From Bacteroidota bacterium (GTDB lineage: Bacteria; Bacteroidota; Bacteroidia; Bacteroidales; F082): a stretch of 39,002 nt of DNA. Of the stretch, positions 29,142-37,329 are shown piece after piece. Position 1 is the first letter of the stretch, and every line of letters starts with the position of its first letter. The stretch spans positions 1-39,002 of the forward strand of contig JAJRQZ010000049.1 in assembly GCA_024279935.1 (NCBI GenBank), written 5' to 3'. A program made the position numbers and the translations under genes. Under the pieces are notes generated by a model. The model searched no databases, was not told the DNA's origin, and saw nothing but the letters and a program-made list of their open reading frames with translations.

Positions 29142-29186
29142 TTTGGCTTTAGCCAAACTGGATTTTTTACCATTCGGCTTTAGCCA
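29142..29186. repeat. Two GGCTTTAGCC palindromic repeats
   Basis: TTTGGCTTTAGCCAAA (29142-29157) is a near-perfect 16-bp palindrome. GGCTTTAGCCA recurs at 29176-29186. The loop is too small for a hairpin terminator; the pair is a short dispersed repeat or a protein site. Confidence 0.4.
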
Positions 29187-29248
29187 TATTTTTGTAAAAC
29201 GAGTTTTGCAAAGTATTCGAGTAGTGAAACCTTAATATATTTCAATAA

Positions 29249-29299
29249 TGTTGTTTTGAGACAACAATAAATTGTTATATTTGTTGTTTTAACACAACA
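29249..29299 (+). promoter_or_regulatory. Promoter with twin palindromic operators
   Basis: TGTTGT-N6-ACAACA occurs at 29249-29266 and again at 29282-29299, 33 bp apart (about three helical turns). The promoter lies between them: TTTG (29255-29258), 17 bases, TATATTTG (29276-29283). The -33 box is inside the first palindrome and the -7 box touches the second. Binding of a dimer at both would block the ATPase gene. Confidence 0.65.
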
Positions 29300-29313
29300 T
29301 ATAATTTAACGTC

Positions 29314-30510
29314 ATGCAAAAGCTGTTTAAATATTCTATTTTAAGAGTTAAAAATACATCTCTACAATTTGTAAGATACTTATATGATGAAATCGCCTGG
29401 GACGACAGATTGATCGGTATTATCGGTGCGCGCGGAACAGGTAAAACAACATTGATGTTACAATACATCAAGAAGAACTACAAGAACTCAAATAAAGCTA
29501 TTTACATATCCTTGGATGATTTGTATTTTACAAAAAACAAATTATTCGATTTTGTAGAAGAATTCTATTCTTACGGTGGGCGTTTTTTATTTGTGGATGA
29601 AGTGCATAAATATCAGACATGGGGCATCGAGATAAAAAATATTTATGATATATTCACTGATATAAAAATAGTTTTTTCGGGTTCATCAGCATTGCAACTT
29701 CATAAATTGCAGGGGGATTTGAGTCGCCGGGCAGCAATGTATCAGTTGTGTGAACTATCTTTTCGCGAATATTTAAACCTTTCATATCGCTCTGATCTAC
29801 CATATTTTAATCTATCTGATATTACTAATAATCATGTAGAATTAATTCCCCAAGTAATACGGGTAGAGAGTATATTAAAAGAGTTCGATTATTATTTAAC
29901 AGATGGCATTTATCCTTTTTTTATTGAAACCAAAGGTCAGTTTTACGATAGATTAATAAACACCGTTAATGTTATCATTGAAGTTGATTTACAGGCAATA
30001 GACAATATAAACTTTTCAACTACTGTAAAACTCCGAAAAATAATAGCTTTAATAGCCGATAGCGTGCCTTTTAGAGTTAACATAACAGATTTAAGCAGGA
30101 AATCAGGATTAAGCAGAGATGTTCTGCTTCGGTTATTGAATTCATTGGATAGGGCAAACCTTATAAATATGCTTAGGCGAAGTTCGATGCCAACCGGGCA
30201 CTTAACAAAGCCTGAAAAAATATATTTGAATAACACGGCTCTATTAAATGCTCTAAACACAAATGATTCTTGTTCAAAAGGAACAGCAAGAGAGACTTTT
30301 TTTTTAAACCAGCTAAAACAGAACCACAAAATTACTTATCCAAAAACAGGCGGTTTTTTGGTTGATAATAAGTATCTTTTTGAAATAGGTGGCAAAGGCA
30401 AGAGTTATAATCAAATTGACGGAATCGAAAATTCATATATAGCAGCCGACGATATAGAGTATGGATATGGAAATAAAATACCTCTTTGGCTTTTTGGCTT
30501 TTTGTATTAG
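29314..30510 (+). CDS. AAA_14/DUF4143-type ATPase
   Basis: 398 residues. Walker A 'GARGTGKTT' at ~38-46, Walker B 'FLFVDEVHKY' at ~90-99, sensor 'IVFSGSSALQL' at ~117-127. C-terminal part with 'GTARETFFLNQL' and 'YLFEIGGKGKSYNQI' is the DUF4143 restriction-endonuclease-like domain. These ATPases are widespread accessory genes of unsettled role, often considered defence- or mobility-related. It is intact, more AT-rich than its neighbours and carries its own operators, so probably acquired. It is convergent with the ABC permease (12 bases between stops). A truncated relative is at 38611. Confidence 0.85.
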   Translation: MQKLFKYSILRVKNTSLQFVRYLYDEIAWDDRLIGIIGARGTGKTTLMLQYIKKNYKNSNKAIYISLDDLYFTKNKLFDFVEEFYSYGGRFLFVDEVHKYQTWGIEIKNIYDIFTDIKIVFSGSSALQLHKLQGDLSRRAAMYQLCELSFREYLNLSYRSDLPYFNLSDITNNHVELIPQVIRVESILKEFDYYLTDGIYPFFIETKGQFYDRLINTVNVIIEVDLQAIDNINFSTTVKLRKIIALIADSVPFRVNITDLSRKSGLSRDVLLRLLNSLDRANLINMLRRSSMPTGHLTKPEKIYLNNTALLNALNTNDSCSKGTARETFFLNQLKQNHKITYPKTGGFLVDNKYLFEIGGKGKSYNQIDGIENSYIAADDIEYGYGNKIPLWLFGFLY

Positions 30511-30522
30511 TCAACAAACCGC

Positions 30523-31350
30523 TTACTTCAAGTCTTTTTTGTTCAAGATATAAGAAATAGATAAGATATAGACCAACAGCCACCCAAACGATATCAGGAA
30601 CGACTTAACAGAAACATAATCCTGTATCTCCCTGAAGATATATCTCCCAAAAGGAACGCTTATCAGGTTGTTTAATGCGTTTATAGGGAAATATTGGGCA
30701 ATTTGCGACATTACGCCCCCCTTAAAGTAGGGTGCGTTCTCAAAGACAGCCACCGCAATGGGCTCGAACATAAATGTATATAAAAACAATGCGACAATCA
30801 CAAAGCCCGATTTCTTTATAAGCAAAGAAAGCAAAAAGGCCAGTGAGCAATAAACAGCTATCTCATAGAAATATGCAAACAAGAACTGTGTTTTGGCAAA
30901 AACAACCTCCATTCCCCTGACATGTGAATATAACATGCCGTTAATAAATCCTGACAGGAAGACGAACAAGGTGCTCAAGGCCGCAAGGGAGACTATCATC
31001 ATCAACTTGCTTGCCAGATATTCCTTTTTGCTTAATCCGTCGATGATGTTTTGGCGCAAAGTATTGTATGTTAGATCGTTATTTACTGATATTATTACCA
31101 TGAAAGCAATGAATATTTTAGCGAACGAGCTTAAATAGGTTATGTTCTGCCATATATCGGGGAAATCAAAAATAGGGACTATCGTCGGGTCGATGCCGTT
31201 GAAGTCGGCGCCCTCGCTTTTGAGCCAAGCCAAAAACAAGCCTCCACCGGAGGCAATTATCACCAGGGCAAGCAAGTACATTGAAATCAATATCCAGAAA
31301 ACCCTGTAATTCTTTATCTTAAGCCATTCTAGTTTTAATGCTCTAATCAT
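30523..31350 (-). CDS. ABC-2 type transporter permease
   Basis: 275 residues with six hydrophobic segments (about 19-41, 79-98, 111-137, 148-175, 178-200, 245-266), the usual size and plan of an ABC-2 permease, inner membrane. 'NDLTYNTLRQNIIDGLSKKEYL' region (~90-111) is the cytoplasmic coupling-helix segment typical of these exporters. It overlaps the ATPase gene by 8 bases, so they form one exporter. The substrate cannot be read from sequence. It is last in the ECF sigma operon. Confidence 0.85.
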   Translation of the reverse strand: MIRALKLEWLKIKNYRVFWILISMYLLALVIIASGGGLFLAWLKSEGADFNGIDPTIVPIFDFPDIWQNITYLSSFAKIFIAFMVIISVNNDLTYNTLRQNIIDGLSKKEYLASKLMMIVSLAALSTLFVFLSGFINGMLYSHVRGMEVVFAKTQFLFAYFYEIAVYCSLAFLLSLLIKKSGFVIVALFLYTFMFEPIAVAVFENAPYFKGGVMSQIAQYFPINALNNLISVPFGRYIFREIQDYVSVKSFLISFGWLLVYILSISYILNKKDLK

Positions 31351-32239
31351 GATCTTTAAGTATTTTCAGGAATTCTTTTTCCAGTGAGTTGGTATGTGTG
31401 CTGAGTTTCTGGAGCACTATTCCGTTATTGAAGCAAAACTCATTGATCTGCATAGCGTTAAATCCATCTTTCAAGGTCATTGTGAGCGTGTTGCCCCCAT
31501 TCTCGATTTTTTCCTTTCCGGGGAATTTTTCCAGGAGCAGGGCAAGGTTTTTCATGTCGCTGCTCTTTAGTTCCACCTTGTTTATTTCGCCGAGGGTTTC
31601 GCTTACGGCACCCTCATGAATTTTAACACCGAATTTCAAAACACAAAAATGTGTGCATACCTTTTGGACTTCGTCGAGCAAATGGCTGGCGATTATTATG
31701 GTCTTGCCCTCGTTAGCAATGTCAACGATTAGCTGCCTAACCTCTGCTATACCCTGTGGGTCGAGGCCGTTGGTGGGCTCGTCAAGTATTAATACAGGAG
31801 GGTTGGCGAGTAGGGCGGCAGCAATGGAAAGTCTTTGTTTCATTCCCAGGCTGAAGGTTTTAAACTTGTCGTCCTTGCGGTCGAATAGGCCTACCTGCCT
31901 TAAAACCAGGTCAATCCTGTTGGCATCGGCGTTTTTTATATGGGCAACGATTTCAAGGTTTCTTGTTGCCGAGAGATATGGAAGGAAACAAGGGGTTTCG
32001 AGTATGGCCCCGATTTTTTTTCGCGCTTCGATATTAGGCATGCCCCCGAACCACGAAAAACTGCCGCTCTGGGGCGCCACCACGTCCAGTATCATCCCAA
32101 GGGTTGTGGTTTTGCCGCTGCCGTTGGGGCCGAGAATGCCATAGACCTGCCCGGGCATAACCCTAAGGTTGAGGTTTTGAACAGCCTTGATTTTCCCGAA
32201 CGACTTGCTAAGGCCTTGTATCTTAAGGGTGGTTTTCAA
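31343..32239 (-). CDS. ABC transporter ATP-binding protein
   Basis: 298 residues. Walker A GPNGSGKT (37-44), signature 'FSLGMKQ' (128-134), Walker B 'VLILDEP' (148-154), and H-loop His in 'IIIASHLLDEV' (~180-190). Closest in type to drug/lantibiotic-type ATPases of the CcmA/NatA class. It pairs with the permease 30523-31350, and its start overlaps the DUF4252 gene by 17 bases. All six genes of this unit touch or overlap, so an envelope-stress sigma factor probably drives an exporter; this is inference from order. Confidence 0.92.
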   Translation of the reverse strand: MKTTLKIQGLSKSFGKIKAVQNLNLRVMPGQVYGILGPNGSGKTTTLGMILDVVAPQSGSFSWFGGMPNIEARKKIGAILETPCFLPYLSATRNLEIVAHIKNADANRIDLVLRQVGLFDRKDDKFKTFSLGMKQRLSIAAALLANPPVLILDEPTNGLDPQGIAEVRQLIVDIANEGKTIIIASHLLDEVQKVCTHFCVLKFGVKIHEGAVSETLGEINKVELKSSDMKNLALLLEKFPGKEKIENGGNTLTMTLKDGFNAMQINEFCFNNGIVLQKLSTHTNSLEKEFLKILKDHD

Positions 32240-32732
32240 ATCCAGATGTGTTTAAGTCAAGTATATTTATAAAATCTCCTTCTTTAATGCCGTTGATCAA
32301 TTTTGGTAATTCATCCCAGTCAAGGCCCCCTTTTAAATAAAACGCCAACAAGGCATCTTCCTGATTGAAATAACCAACATATTCCTTTCCCTTATTTCCA
32401 GGGCTTGCTAAAAGCGATGCCTCGTAATTACCTCCTGTAATTGAAAGATATTCCTCAAACCCCTCGGATTTGAATTCCTTGACCATGTTTTTGTAGGCTT
32501 TGCCGTTACGGCTTGCAGAGTCCAGTTTATAAACCAGGAGTTTTTCGACCCCCTTGACCATTTGGTCGAACTCTTCGTTGCCACCTATGTTCAACATGCG
32601 CAAGGTGCTGGGATAAAAGCAAAAGGCCCTCTCTTTATGGGCTTCCGCAAAATCCTTGAAAAGGTCTTCCTGCCCTTTTGCCGACAGGAAGACCGCAACT
32701 AAGAAAAATACTGTTAATACTCTAATCTTCAT
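32223..32732 (-). CDS. DUF4252 family exported protein
   Basis: 169 residues from ATG at 32732 (MKIRVLTVFFL), which puts the signal peptide (cut near SAKG) at the N-terminus; in-frame ATGs at 32744 and 32759 add only polar residues. The pattern 'SVNDEFDQMVKGVEKLLVY'-type central helix and 'LLASPGNKGKEYVGYFNQ' match DUF4252, a Bacteroidota-specific periplasmic family typically found next to ECF sigma factors. It overlaps the upstream DUF4252 copy by 11 bases. No biochemical role known to me. Confidence 0.75.
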   Translation of the reverse strand: MKIRVLTVFFLVAVFLSAKGQEDLFKDFAEAHKERAFCFYPSTLRMLNIGGNEEFDQMVKGVEKLLVYKLDSASRNGKAYKNMVKEFKSEGFEEYLSITGGNYEASLLASPGNKGKEYVGYFNQEDALLAFYLKGGLDWDELPKLINGIKEGDFINILDLNTSGFENHP

Positions 32733-33279
32733 CTTCTTTGTCATGACCTTTGCCGTCATGGTCCTCGTAATGGAAATCTTTCAAGCTTTGCATCCCGTTT
32801 AATTTCATGCCGTTGGCAATCTTGGATACATTCTTCAAATCGATTTCGCCGTATAAGCTCAAAAGTACGAATTCTTCCTTTCCGCCAACAAGCATGATCA
32901 TTTCTTTTACTATACCGTCTTTCTCCCTTATGGAGAATTTCACGTTTTAGTCGGCATCGGTAACCGACATAAGTTCTTCGTAACCTGCTTTTTCTATTTC
33001 AGCAGCCGTGGACTTAAATAATTTGCCGGGGTTTTCTACACTGTCGGCAACAAGGACTTTCAATCCTTCCAGCTTGCTAATGGCTTGCATAAACTCTGTT
33101 TCCTCCTCAGTATTGCCCTCGAAATTTGCAAAAAGGGAAAACATCTTCTGGTTAATTGTAACTTGTGTAAAGTTCTCGTTGCCAGCATATTTATCAAAGT
33201 ATTTATTGATAAGCGATTGCTGGGCCATCATTGTCGCGGACATGGCCAGTCCTACTAAAATTAATGTCAATCGTTTCAT
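32722..33279 (-). pseudogene. DUF4252 family exported protein, split by an in-frame TAA
   Basis: Signal peptide (MKRLTLILVGLAMSATMMAQ) and an N-terminal domain 'KYFDKYAGNENFTQVTI', 'EGLKVLVADS', 'YEELMSVTDAD', then TAA at 32949-32947. The same frame resumes at once with NVKFSIREKDG, 'KEMIMLVGGKEEFVLLSLYG' and 'IDLKNVSKIANGM', which is the rest of the DUF4252 fold. A GTG at 32943 could start the second half, but this would lack a signal and is only 73 residues. One base change would restore a 185-residue protein. It lies 11 bases after the anti-sigma-like gene. Confidence 0.8.
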
Positions 33280-33290
33280 GATATTTAAAT

Positions 33291-33716
33291 TTATTTATTT
33301 ATTAATTGTTTAACTTCATTTATTTTCTCTATTCGCGACGAATAGGTTTTTGCTTTGTTCAGTTCAGCCGAAACCATCATGAGTGCTTGCATGCTAATAT
33401 TGTAAGCCTCTTGAGGATCGGTTATTTCATAAGGGTCGCTTTGCTTGTAACTGTTATATCCAATGACAAGGCTTATTAGGATAACTATTGACGCCGCTAT
33501 TGACGAAAACTGCCACAAGAAACGCTTTTTGTTTTTAGGCATGACGAATTCGATATCAGCCCTGGTTTTTTTTCGTTGGTCGAGAGCGGTGAAAAATAAA
33601 CCGGCAGGGCTTTTGTCAGCCTCGTTTACAAGAAGGCTCCCCAGAAGTTTTTCTTCTTCCACGGAAGTTTTCCCCTCCCAGTATTTCTGTTGTAGTTTTT
33701 TAATTTGCGATTCCAT
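33291..33716 (-). CDS. Anti-sigma-like single-span membrane protein
   Basis: 141 residues: a cytoplasmic part (1-70) with 'LQQKYWEGKTSVEEEKLL', the short helix motif seen in Bacteroidota FecR/anti-sigma-like proteins, one membrane segment (~70-87) and a periplasmic helical tail (~95-141). No zinc-binding HxxxCxxC is present. Overlap of 17 bases with the sigma gene and position right behind it support an anti-sigma role. The family itself I do not recognise with certainty. Confidence 0.7.
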   Translation of the reverse strand: MESQIKKLQQKYWEGKTSVEEEKLLGSLLVNEADKSPAGLFFTALDQRKKTRADIEFVMPKNKKRFLWQFSSIAASIVILISLVIGYNSYKQSDPYEITDPQEAYNISMQALMMVSAELNKAKTYSSRIEKINEVKQLINK

Positions 33717-34209
33717 ATCCTTCTATTTCTCGAAATGAAGATTTAATTTTTTGCCGCATGCGATAAACGCTTACTTTTACGTCGGAGAGGCTCAACGACA
33801 TTACCTCTGCGATATCCTGATAAGTCATTTCCTCCACCTCGCGCAGATGGAATATCTCCTTGTTCTTTTGGGAAAAGGAGCTCATTATCCTGCTCAGCCA
33901 CAATTCGTTGTCTTTTAATATCGATTCGTAGTCGGTCTCGTCGATGTTGGCAATATCGTTCAATGCTTCGTCGCCTATCGAGAACCTACTGGTCTTTACC
34001 CAATCGTAACATTGATTGCGTGTTATGCGCATTACCCATGAGTCGTAACTTTTTATTCGAGGAAGTATTTTACGCTTGTCCCAAATTTTCATGAGGCATT
34101 CCTGAACAACATCTTTTGCCAGCTCCTTGTTTTTAAGTATAGAAAATGCATATCTATACATCTTATCGCTCTGTGGCATTATCTTATGTTCAAAAATTTT
34201 TTTCGACAT
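33700..34209 (-). CDS. ECF-type RNA polymerase sigma factor
   Basis: 169 residues from ATG at 34209 (MSKKIFEHKI); an in-frame ATG at 34239 adds 10 residues and would start upstream of the promoter below. Region 2: 'AFSILKNKELAKDVVQECLMKIW'-type helix (~20-42) and 'SWVMRITRNQCYDWVK' (~56-71). Region 4: 'FHLREVEEMTYQDIAEVM' helix-turn-helix (~118-135) and 'SLSDVKVSVYRMRQKIK' (~137-153). It is first in an overlapping six-gene unit (sigma, anti-sigma, two DUF4252, ABC exporter). Confidence 0.93.
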   Translation of the reverse strand: MSKKIFEHKIMPQSDKMYRYAFSILKNKELAKDVVQECLMKIWDKRKILPRIKSYDSWVMRITRNQCYDWVKTSRFSIGDEALNDIANIDETDYESILKDNELWLSRIMSSFSQKNKEIFHLREVEEMTYQDIAEVMSLSLSDVKVSVYRMRQKIKSSFREIEGYGIAN

Positions 34210-34218
34210 TTCGGGAAG

Positions 34219-34246
34219 GAGACGACAGTTTGTCCACAAAGTTACA
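34219..34246 (-). promoter_or_regulatory. ECF-type autoregulatory promoter
   Basis: On the minus strand TGTAAC (34246-34241), 16 bases, CGTC (34224-34221) is the AAC/CGTC architecture of ECF promoters. Transcription would begin near 34213, only ~4 bases before the ATG at 34209, so the mRNA would be nearly leaderless. Confidence 0.55.
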
Positions 34247-34455
34247 AAATGGGTTTATATGAGGTTTGGTAAATTATTGCAGCTTGTTGTCAGGTCAAAT
34301 GTGTTTTAACCACAGCATCACTCGTTCTTTTTGCCTACAGATTAGTCAAAAAACTTATGCGCGACCGTGTCATTAATGAAAATTTCTCGCCTCGCAGCTG
34401 ACAAAAACAACTTCGACTTATGCGACAATACAAGCATGATTTGTAACTGCAAATA

Positions 34456-35922
34456 TTATACCCTGACATTGAAGGTTTTTCTCTCAAAAACAAAAACGCT
34501 TGCTGCATAAATTATCATAAGCCCGCTGTTTATGGCAAACCGCAGCGATTCTCCATAAGCGGAAAAATATCTTGACACGAAAAACAAAACAAGGCCCAAC
34601 AGGCTGTATGACAATATTTTCTTTAAGTTATAATTAACCTTATAAATTTTCCTGCCCCAGAAAAACGATATCAGCATCATGCTGGCATAACAGGCAAAGT
34701 TGGCCCACGCCGAACCATAATATCCTATTTTAGGAATCAAGACTATATTCAGTACTATGGTGATAAATGCCCCAAAAACGGCAATGAGCGCACCATAGAG
34801 GGTCTTGTTGGTCAGTTTGTACCAAACCGAGAGGTTGAAAAATATCCCCAGGAACATCTTGGCCGCCAAAACTATTGGCACTATGCTCAAGCCTGCCCAA
34901 AATTCCCTCCCAATCATAAATTTGAAGATGTCTATATATAAAGTAACGCCCAAAAATATGAACCAGGTAAAAATCACAAAATATGTCATTATCAGTCCAT
35001 AGGTTTTCTTGGCATCTTTTTTTTTCGCTTCGGCGAAGAAAAACGGTTCGGCAGCATACCTGAACATTTGTATAAAGAGCATCATCAGTATTGCAAGCTT
35101 ATAATTGGCGCCGTAAACCCCTATCTGTTCAATAGCCGTTCCCGGACCGGTGAGATAATATTTCAAGAGTATCTTGTCGGCAACCTCGTTTATCATCCCG
35201 GCAAAACCTATAACCAAGACCGGCAGGCCGTAAGCTAGCAGCTTATTCAACAAAAGCTTGTTTATCCTAAATCGGAATATCCGCAATTCGCGCCAAAGCA
35301 TAACAATAGTTGACAATGAACCTATCAGGTTTGCAATAAACACGAAAACTATTTTGTTGGCTCCCTGATAAAAACATAACCTGCTGCTTTCTTCGGGAAA
35401 CCATTTAGGAATTGCAACAAGAAATATCAGGTTAAAGGAAATATTTATCGCCACGCTCGCAATTCTGATGAAGGCAAACCTTTTTGCCTTGTCCTCATAT
35501 CGCAGCCATGCAAAAGGGATTGCGGTAAAGGCATCGATGGCAACTATAAGCGCGATCATCAAAACATATTCGCTATGGCCGGAGTATCTGATTGCTGTGG
35601 AAACCTTACCCGAAAACAGCACTACAAGGCCCAGAAAAACAATGGCTACGGCGATAATTGAGGAAAGGGCCGTATTATAAACATCGGATGCGTTTTTTTC
35701 TTTATTGGCAAAGCGGAAAAAAGCCGTTTCCATACCAAATGTGAGCAAGACCAGCAAAATCGCAACATAGGCATAAAGCTCGGTTATCTGCCCGTACTCC
35801 GCTTTGTTGAACACGAGTATGGTATAAAAAGGAACCAATAGATAATTCAACAATCTGGGCACCATGGTCCCCAATCCGTAAATGGCAGTGTCGCCGGCAA
35901 GTTTTTTTAATGGATTCGCCAA
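34456..35922 (-). CDS. Polysaccharide flippase, Wzx/MATE-like
   Basis: About 488 residues and 12-14 membrane segments. I chose the TTG at 35922, giving 'LANPLKKLAGDTAIYGLG', where family members begin; a longer in-frame reading from an ATG at 36090 adds 56 polar residues unlike the family. 'GDTAIYGLGTMVPRLLNYLLVPFYT' region and 'VYGANYKLAILMMLFIQMF' are typical of Bacteroidota oligosaccharide flippases (MOP superfamily). Known role: moves lipid-linked sugar units across the inner membrane. No glycosyltransferase is adjacent. It is divergent from the GH114-like lipoprotein, which may act on the same polymer. Confidence 0.85.
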   Translation of the reverse strand: MANPLKKLAGDTAIYGLGTMVPRLLNYLLVPFYTILVFNKAEYGQITELYAYVAILLVLLTFGMETAFFRFANKEKNASDVYNTALSSIIAVAIVFLGLVVLFSGKVSTAIRYSGHSEYVLMIALIVAIDAFTAIPFAWLRYEDKAKRFAFIRIASVAINISFNLIFLVAIPKWFPEESSRLCFYQGANKIVFVFIANLIGSLSTIVMLWRELRIFRFRINKLLLNKLLAYGLPVLVIGFAGMINEVADKILLKYYLTGPGTAIEQIGVYGANYKLAILMMLFIQMFRYAAEPFFFAEAKKKDAKKTYGLIMTYFVIFTWFIFLGVTLYIDIFKFMIGREFWAGLSIVPIVLAAKMFLGIFFNLSVWYKLTNKTLYGALIAVFGAFITIVLNIVLIPKIGYYGSAWANFACYASMMLISFFWGRKIYKVNYNLKKILSYSLLGLVLFFVSRYFSAYGESLRFAINSGLMIIYAASVFVFERKTFNVRV

Positions 35923-36177
35923 TTCTTGATTTTTAAAAAGCCAAAAATAACCAATTAAAATTATCGGGCGACATTTGTGTTTCTTGAACCGGGCCGGTTG
36001 CGGGCTTTGAGCGTCCTGGGATTTGTACTTTTGTAATATTGACGTAAAAATATTTGCGCTGCAAAATGCTGAAATTGTTTTTTCGGGCAATAATTGTTAT
36101 AGGGGATAGTTTTTTTAGGGTAAGGGTTTAAAAGTGGCTGAAAGTGCCGACACCTCAGCATTTAAAGGTTTAAAGGT

Positions 36178-37185
36178 ATGAAAAGAATTAAGTTAACGAT
36201 AATTTTATTTTTATGTTTGTTTTGGGTAGGTATTGTTATTCAGGCATGTAAGAAGGATGCGGCTTCTTTGCCCTCCAGCAGCGACTATAAACAGGAAATG
36301 AGGGATTTTGTTCAGCAGATAAGTTCCCACTCTAAGGCAATAAATCCGGATTTTATAATAATCCCCCAAAATGGAGCCGAATTGGTTAGCAAAACCGGGG
36401 ATGAAACCGGAGAGCCCGATTTAACATATTTAGGGGCCATAAACGGCATTGGCCAGGAAGACCTGTTTTATGGTTATAATAAGGATGATGAGGCAACACC
36501 TGATGACGCCAATGAATGGATAAGCGGGTTTTTGGATATGGCCAAAAATAACGCAAACATAAAAATATTGGTAACCGACTATTGTTCAACACACTCAAAT
36601 ATCGACGCCTCTTATTCGCTAAATAATTCCAAAGCTTATATTTCTTTTGCTGCCGATCATCGCGAACTCGACAATATTCCAATATATCCCCCACAAATCA
36701 AGGGCGAAAACCATAGCTTGATCAATAATCTCCAGGATGCTGAAAACTTTCTGTATCTCATTAGTCCCGACAATGAATATGCAAGTCCCCAGGCTTTTGT
36801 GGATGCTGTTAAAAACACGAATTACGATTTTATAATAATGGATTTCTTTTATGACGGCCAGGGATTTACGGCTGAACAGATAGCCCAGCTTAAAAATAAA
36901 GCCAATGGGGGAAGCCGTATGCTGATTTGTTATTTGAGCATCGGGGAAGCAGAGGATTACAGATATTATTGGAAGGCTGACTGGAAAGTCGGCAATCCTT
37001 TGTTTATTGAAAAGCCTGATTCAAATTGGCCCGGCAACTATTATGTGAGATATTGGGAAAAAGACTGGCAAGACATCATCTTCGGCAACGATAGTTCTTA
37101 TTTGAAGAAAATAATCGATGCCGGATTCAACGGCGCCTACCTCGATATCATAGATGCTTTCGAGCAGTTTGAGAGTGCCAAATAG
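36178..37185 (+). CDS. GH114-like (endo-alpha-1,4-polygalactosaminidase-type) lipoprotein, circularly permuted
   Basis: 335 residues, signal and lipobox 'VIQAC' (~20-24). C-terminal half: 'YDFIIMDFFYDG' (~215), 'CYLSIGEAEDYRYYW' (~251), 'GNYYVRYWEKDWQDIIF' (~282), 'GFNGAYLDIIDAFEQFE' (~314-330), all GH114/TM1410 signatures. N-terminal half: 'MRDFVQQIS' (~41), 'FIIIPQNGAEL' (~59), 'GQEDLFYG' (~93), 'AYISFAADHREL' (~155), which in most family members come after the LDIIDA segment. The order is thus swapped, as in a circularly permuted TIM barrel. Probable cell-envelope glycosidase acting on galactosamine-type polymers. Adjacent flippase suggests exopolysaccharide turnover. Confidence 0.8.
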   Translation: MKRIKLTIILFLCLFWVGIVIQACKKDAASLPSSSDYKQEMRDFVQQISSHSKAINPDFIIIPQNGAELVSKTGDETGEPDLTYLGAINGIGQEDLFYGYNKDDEATPDDANEWISGFLDMAKNNANIKILVTDYCSTHSNIDASYSLNNSKAYISFAADHRELDNIPIYPPQIKGENHSLINNLQDAENFLYLISPDNEYASPQAFVDAVKNTNYDFIIMDFFYDGQGFTAEQIAQLKNKANGGSRMLICYLSIGEAEDYRYYWKADWKVGNPLFIEKPDSNWPGNYYVRYWEKDWQDIIFGNDSSYLKKIIDAGFNGAYLDIIDAFEQFESAK

Positions 37186-37248
37186 GATTATTGGCATCTG
37201 CTTTAAGGAATAGATTTCCTTGCGAATGGCGGTTGTATTGATAGTTGT

Positions 37249-37318
37249 AGCTCATTATAAAGAAATATTCGGCTCAACTCTAATTATATATGAGCCAAAA
37301 CGATTACATTTGTGAGCT
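37249..37318 (+). promoter_or_regulatory. Nested half-site operator before the Fic gene
   Basis: Outer pair AGCTCA (37249-37254) and TGAGCT (37313-37318), inner pair GGCTCA (37271-37276) and TGAGCC (37291-37296). Adjacent half-sites on each side are exactly 22 bp apart. A -7 box TACATTTG (37305-37312) touches the last half-site, and the ATG is 12 bases further. No clear -33 TTTG. Likely autoregulation by the Fic protein's winged-helix domain. Confidence 0.5.
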
Positions 37319-37329
37319 AAATAAAAGAT

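Larger units (their letters stand above)
29015..29313. other. Divergent intergenic region
   Basis: 299 bases between the minus-strand adhesin and the plus-strand ATPase. It has a GGCTTTAGCC repeat pair (29142-29186) and the twin palindromes with the ATPase promoter (29249-29299). No coding sequence is credible. Confidence 0.5.

Noticed and set aside
30332-30583. 83-codon minus-strand frame between the ATPase and the ABC permease
   Set aside because: It overlaps the 3' ends of two well supported genes and has no family pattern.
34456-36090. Longer flippase start at 36090
   Set aside because: The added 56 residues are polar and unlike family N-termini, and would use up the divergent promoter region; TTG at 35922 fits better.
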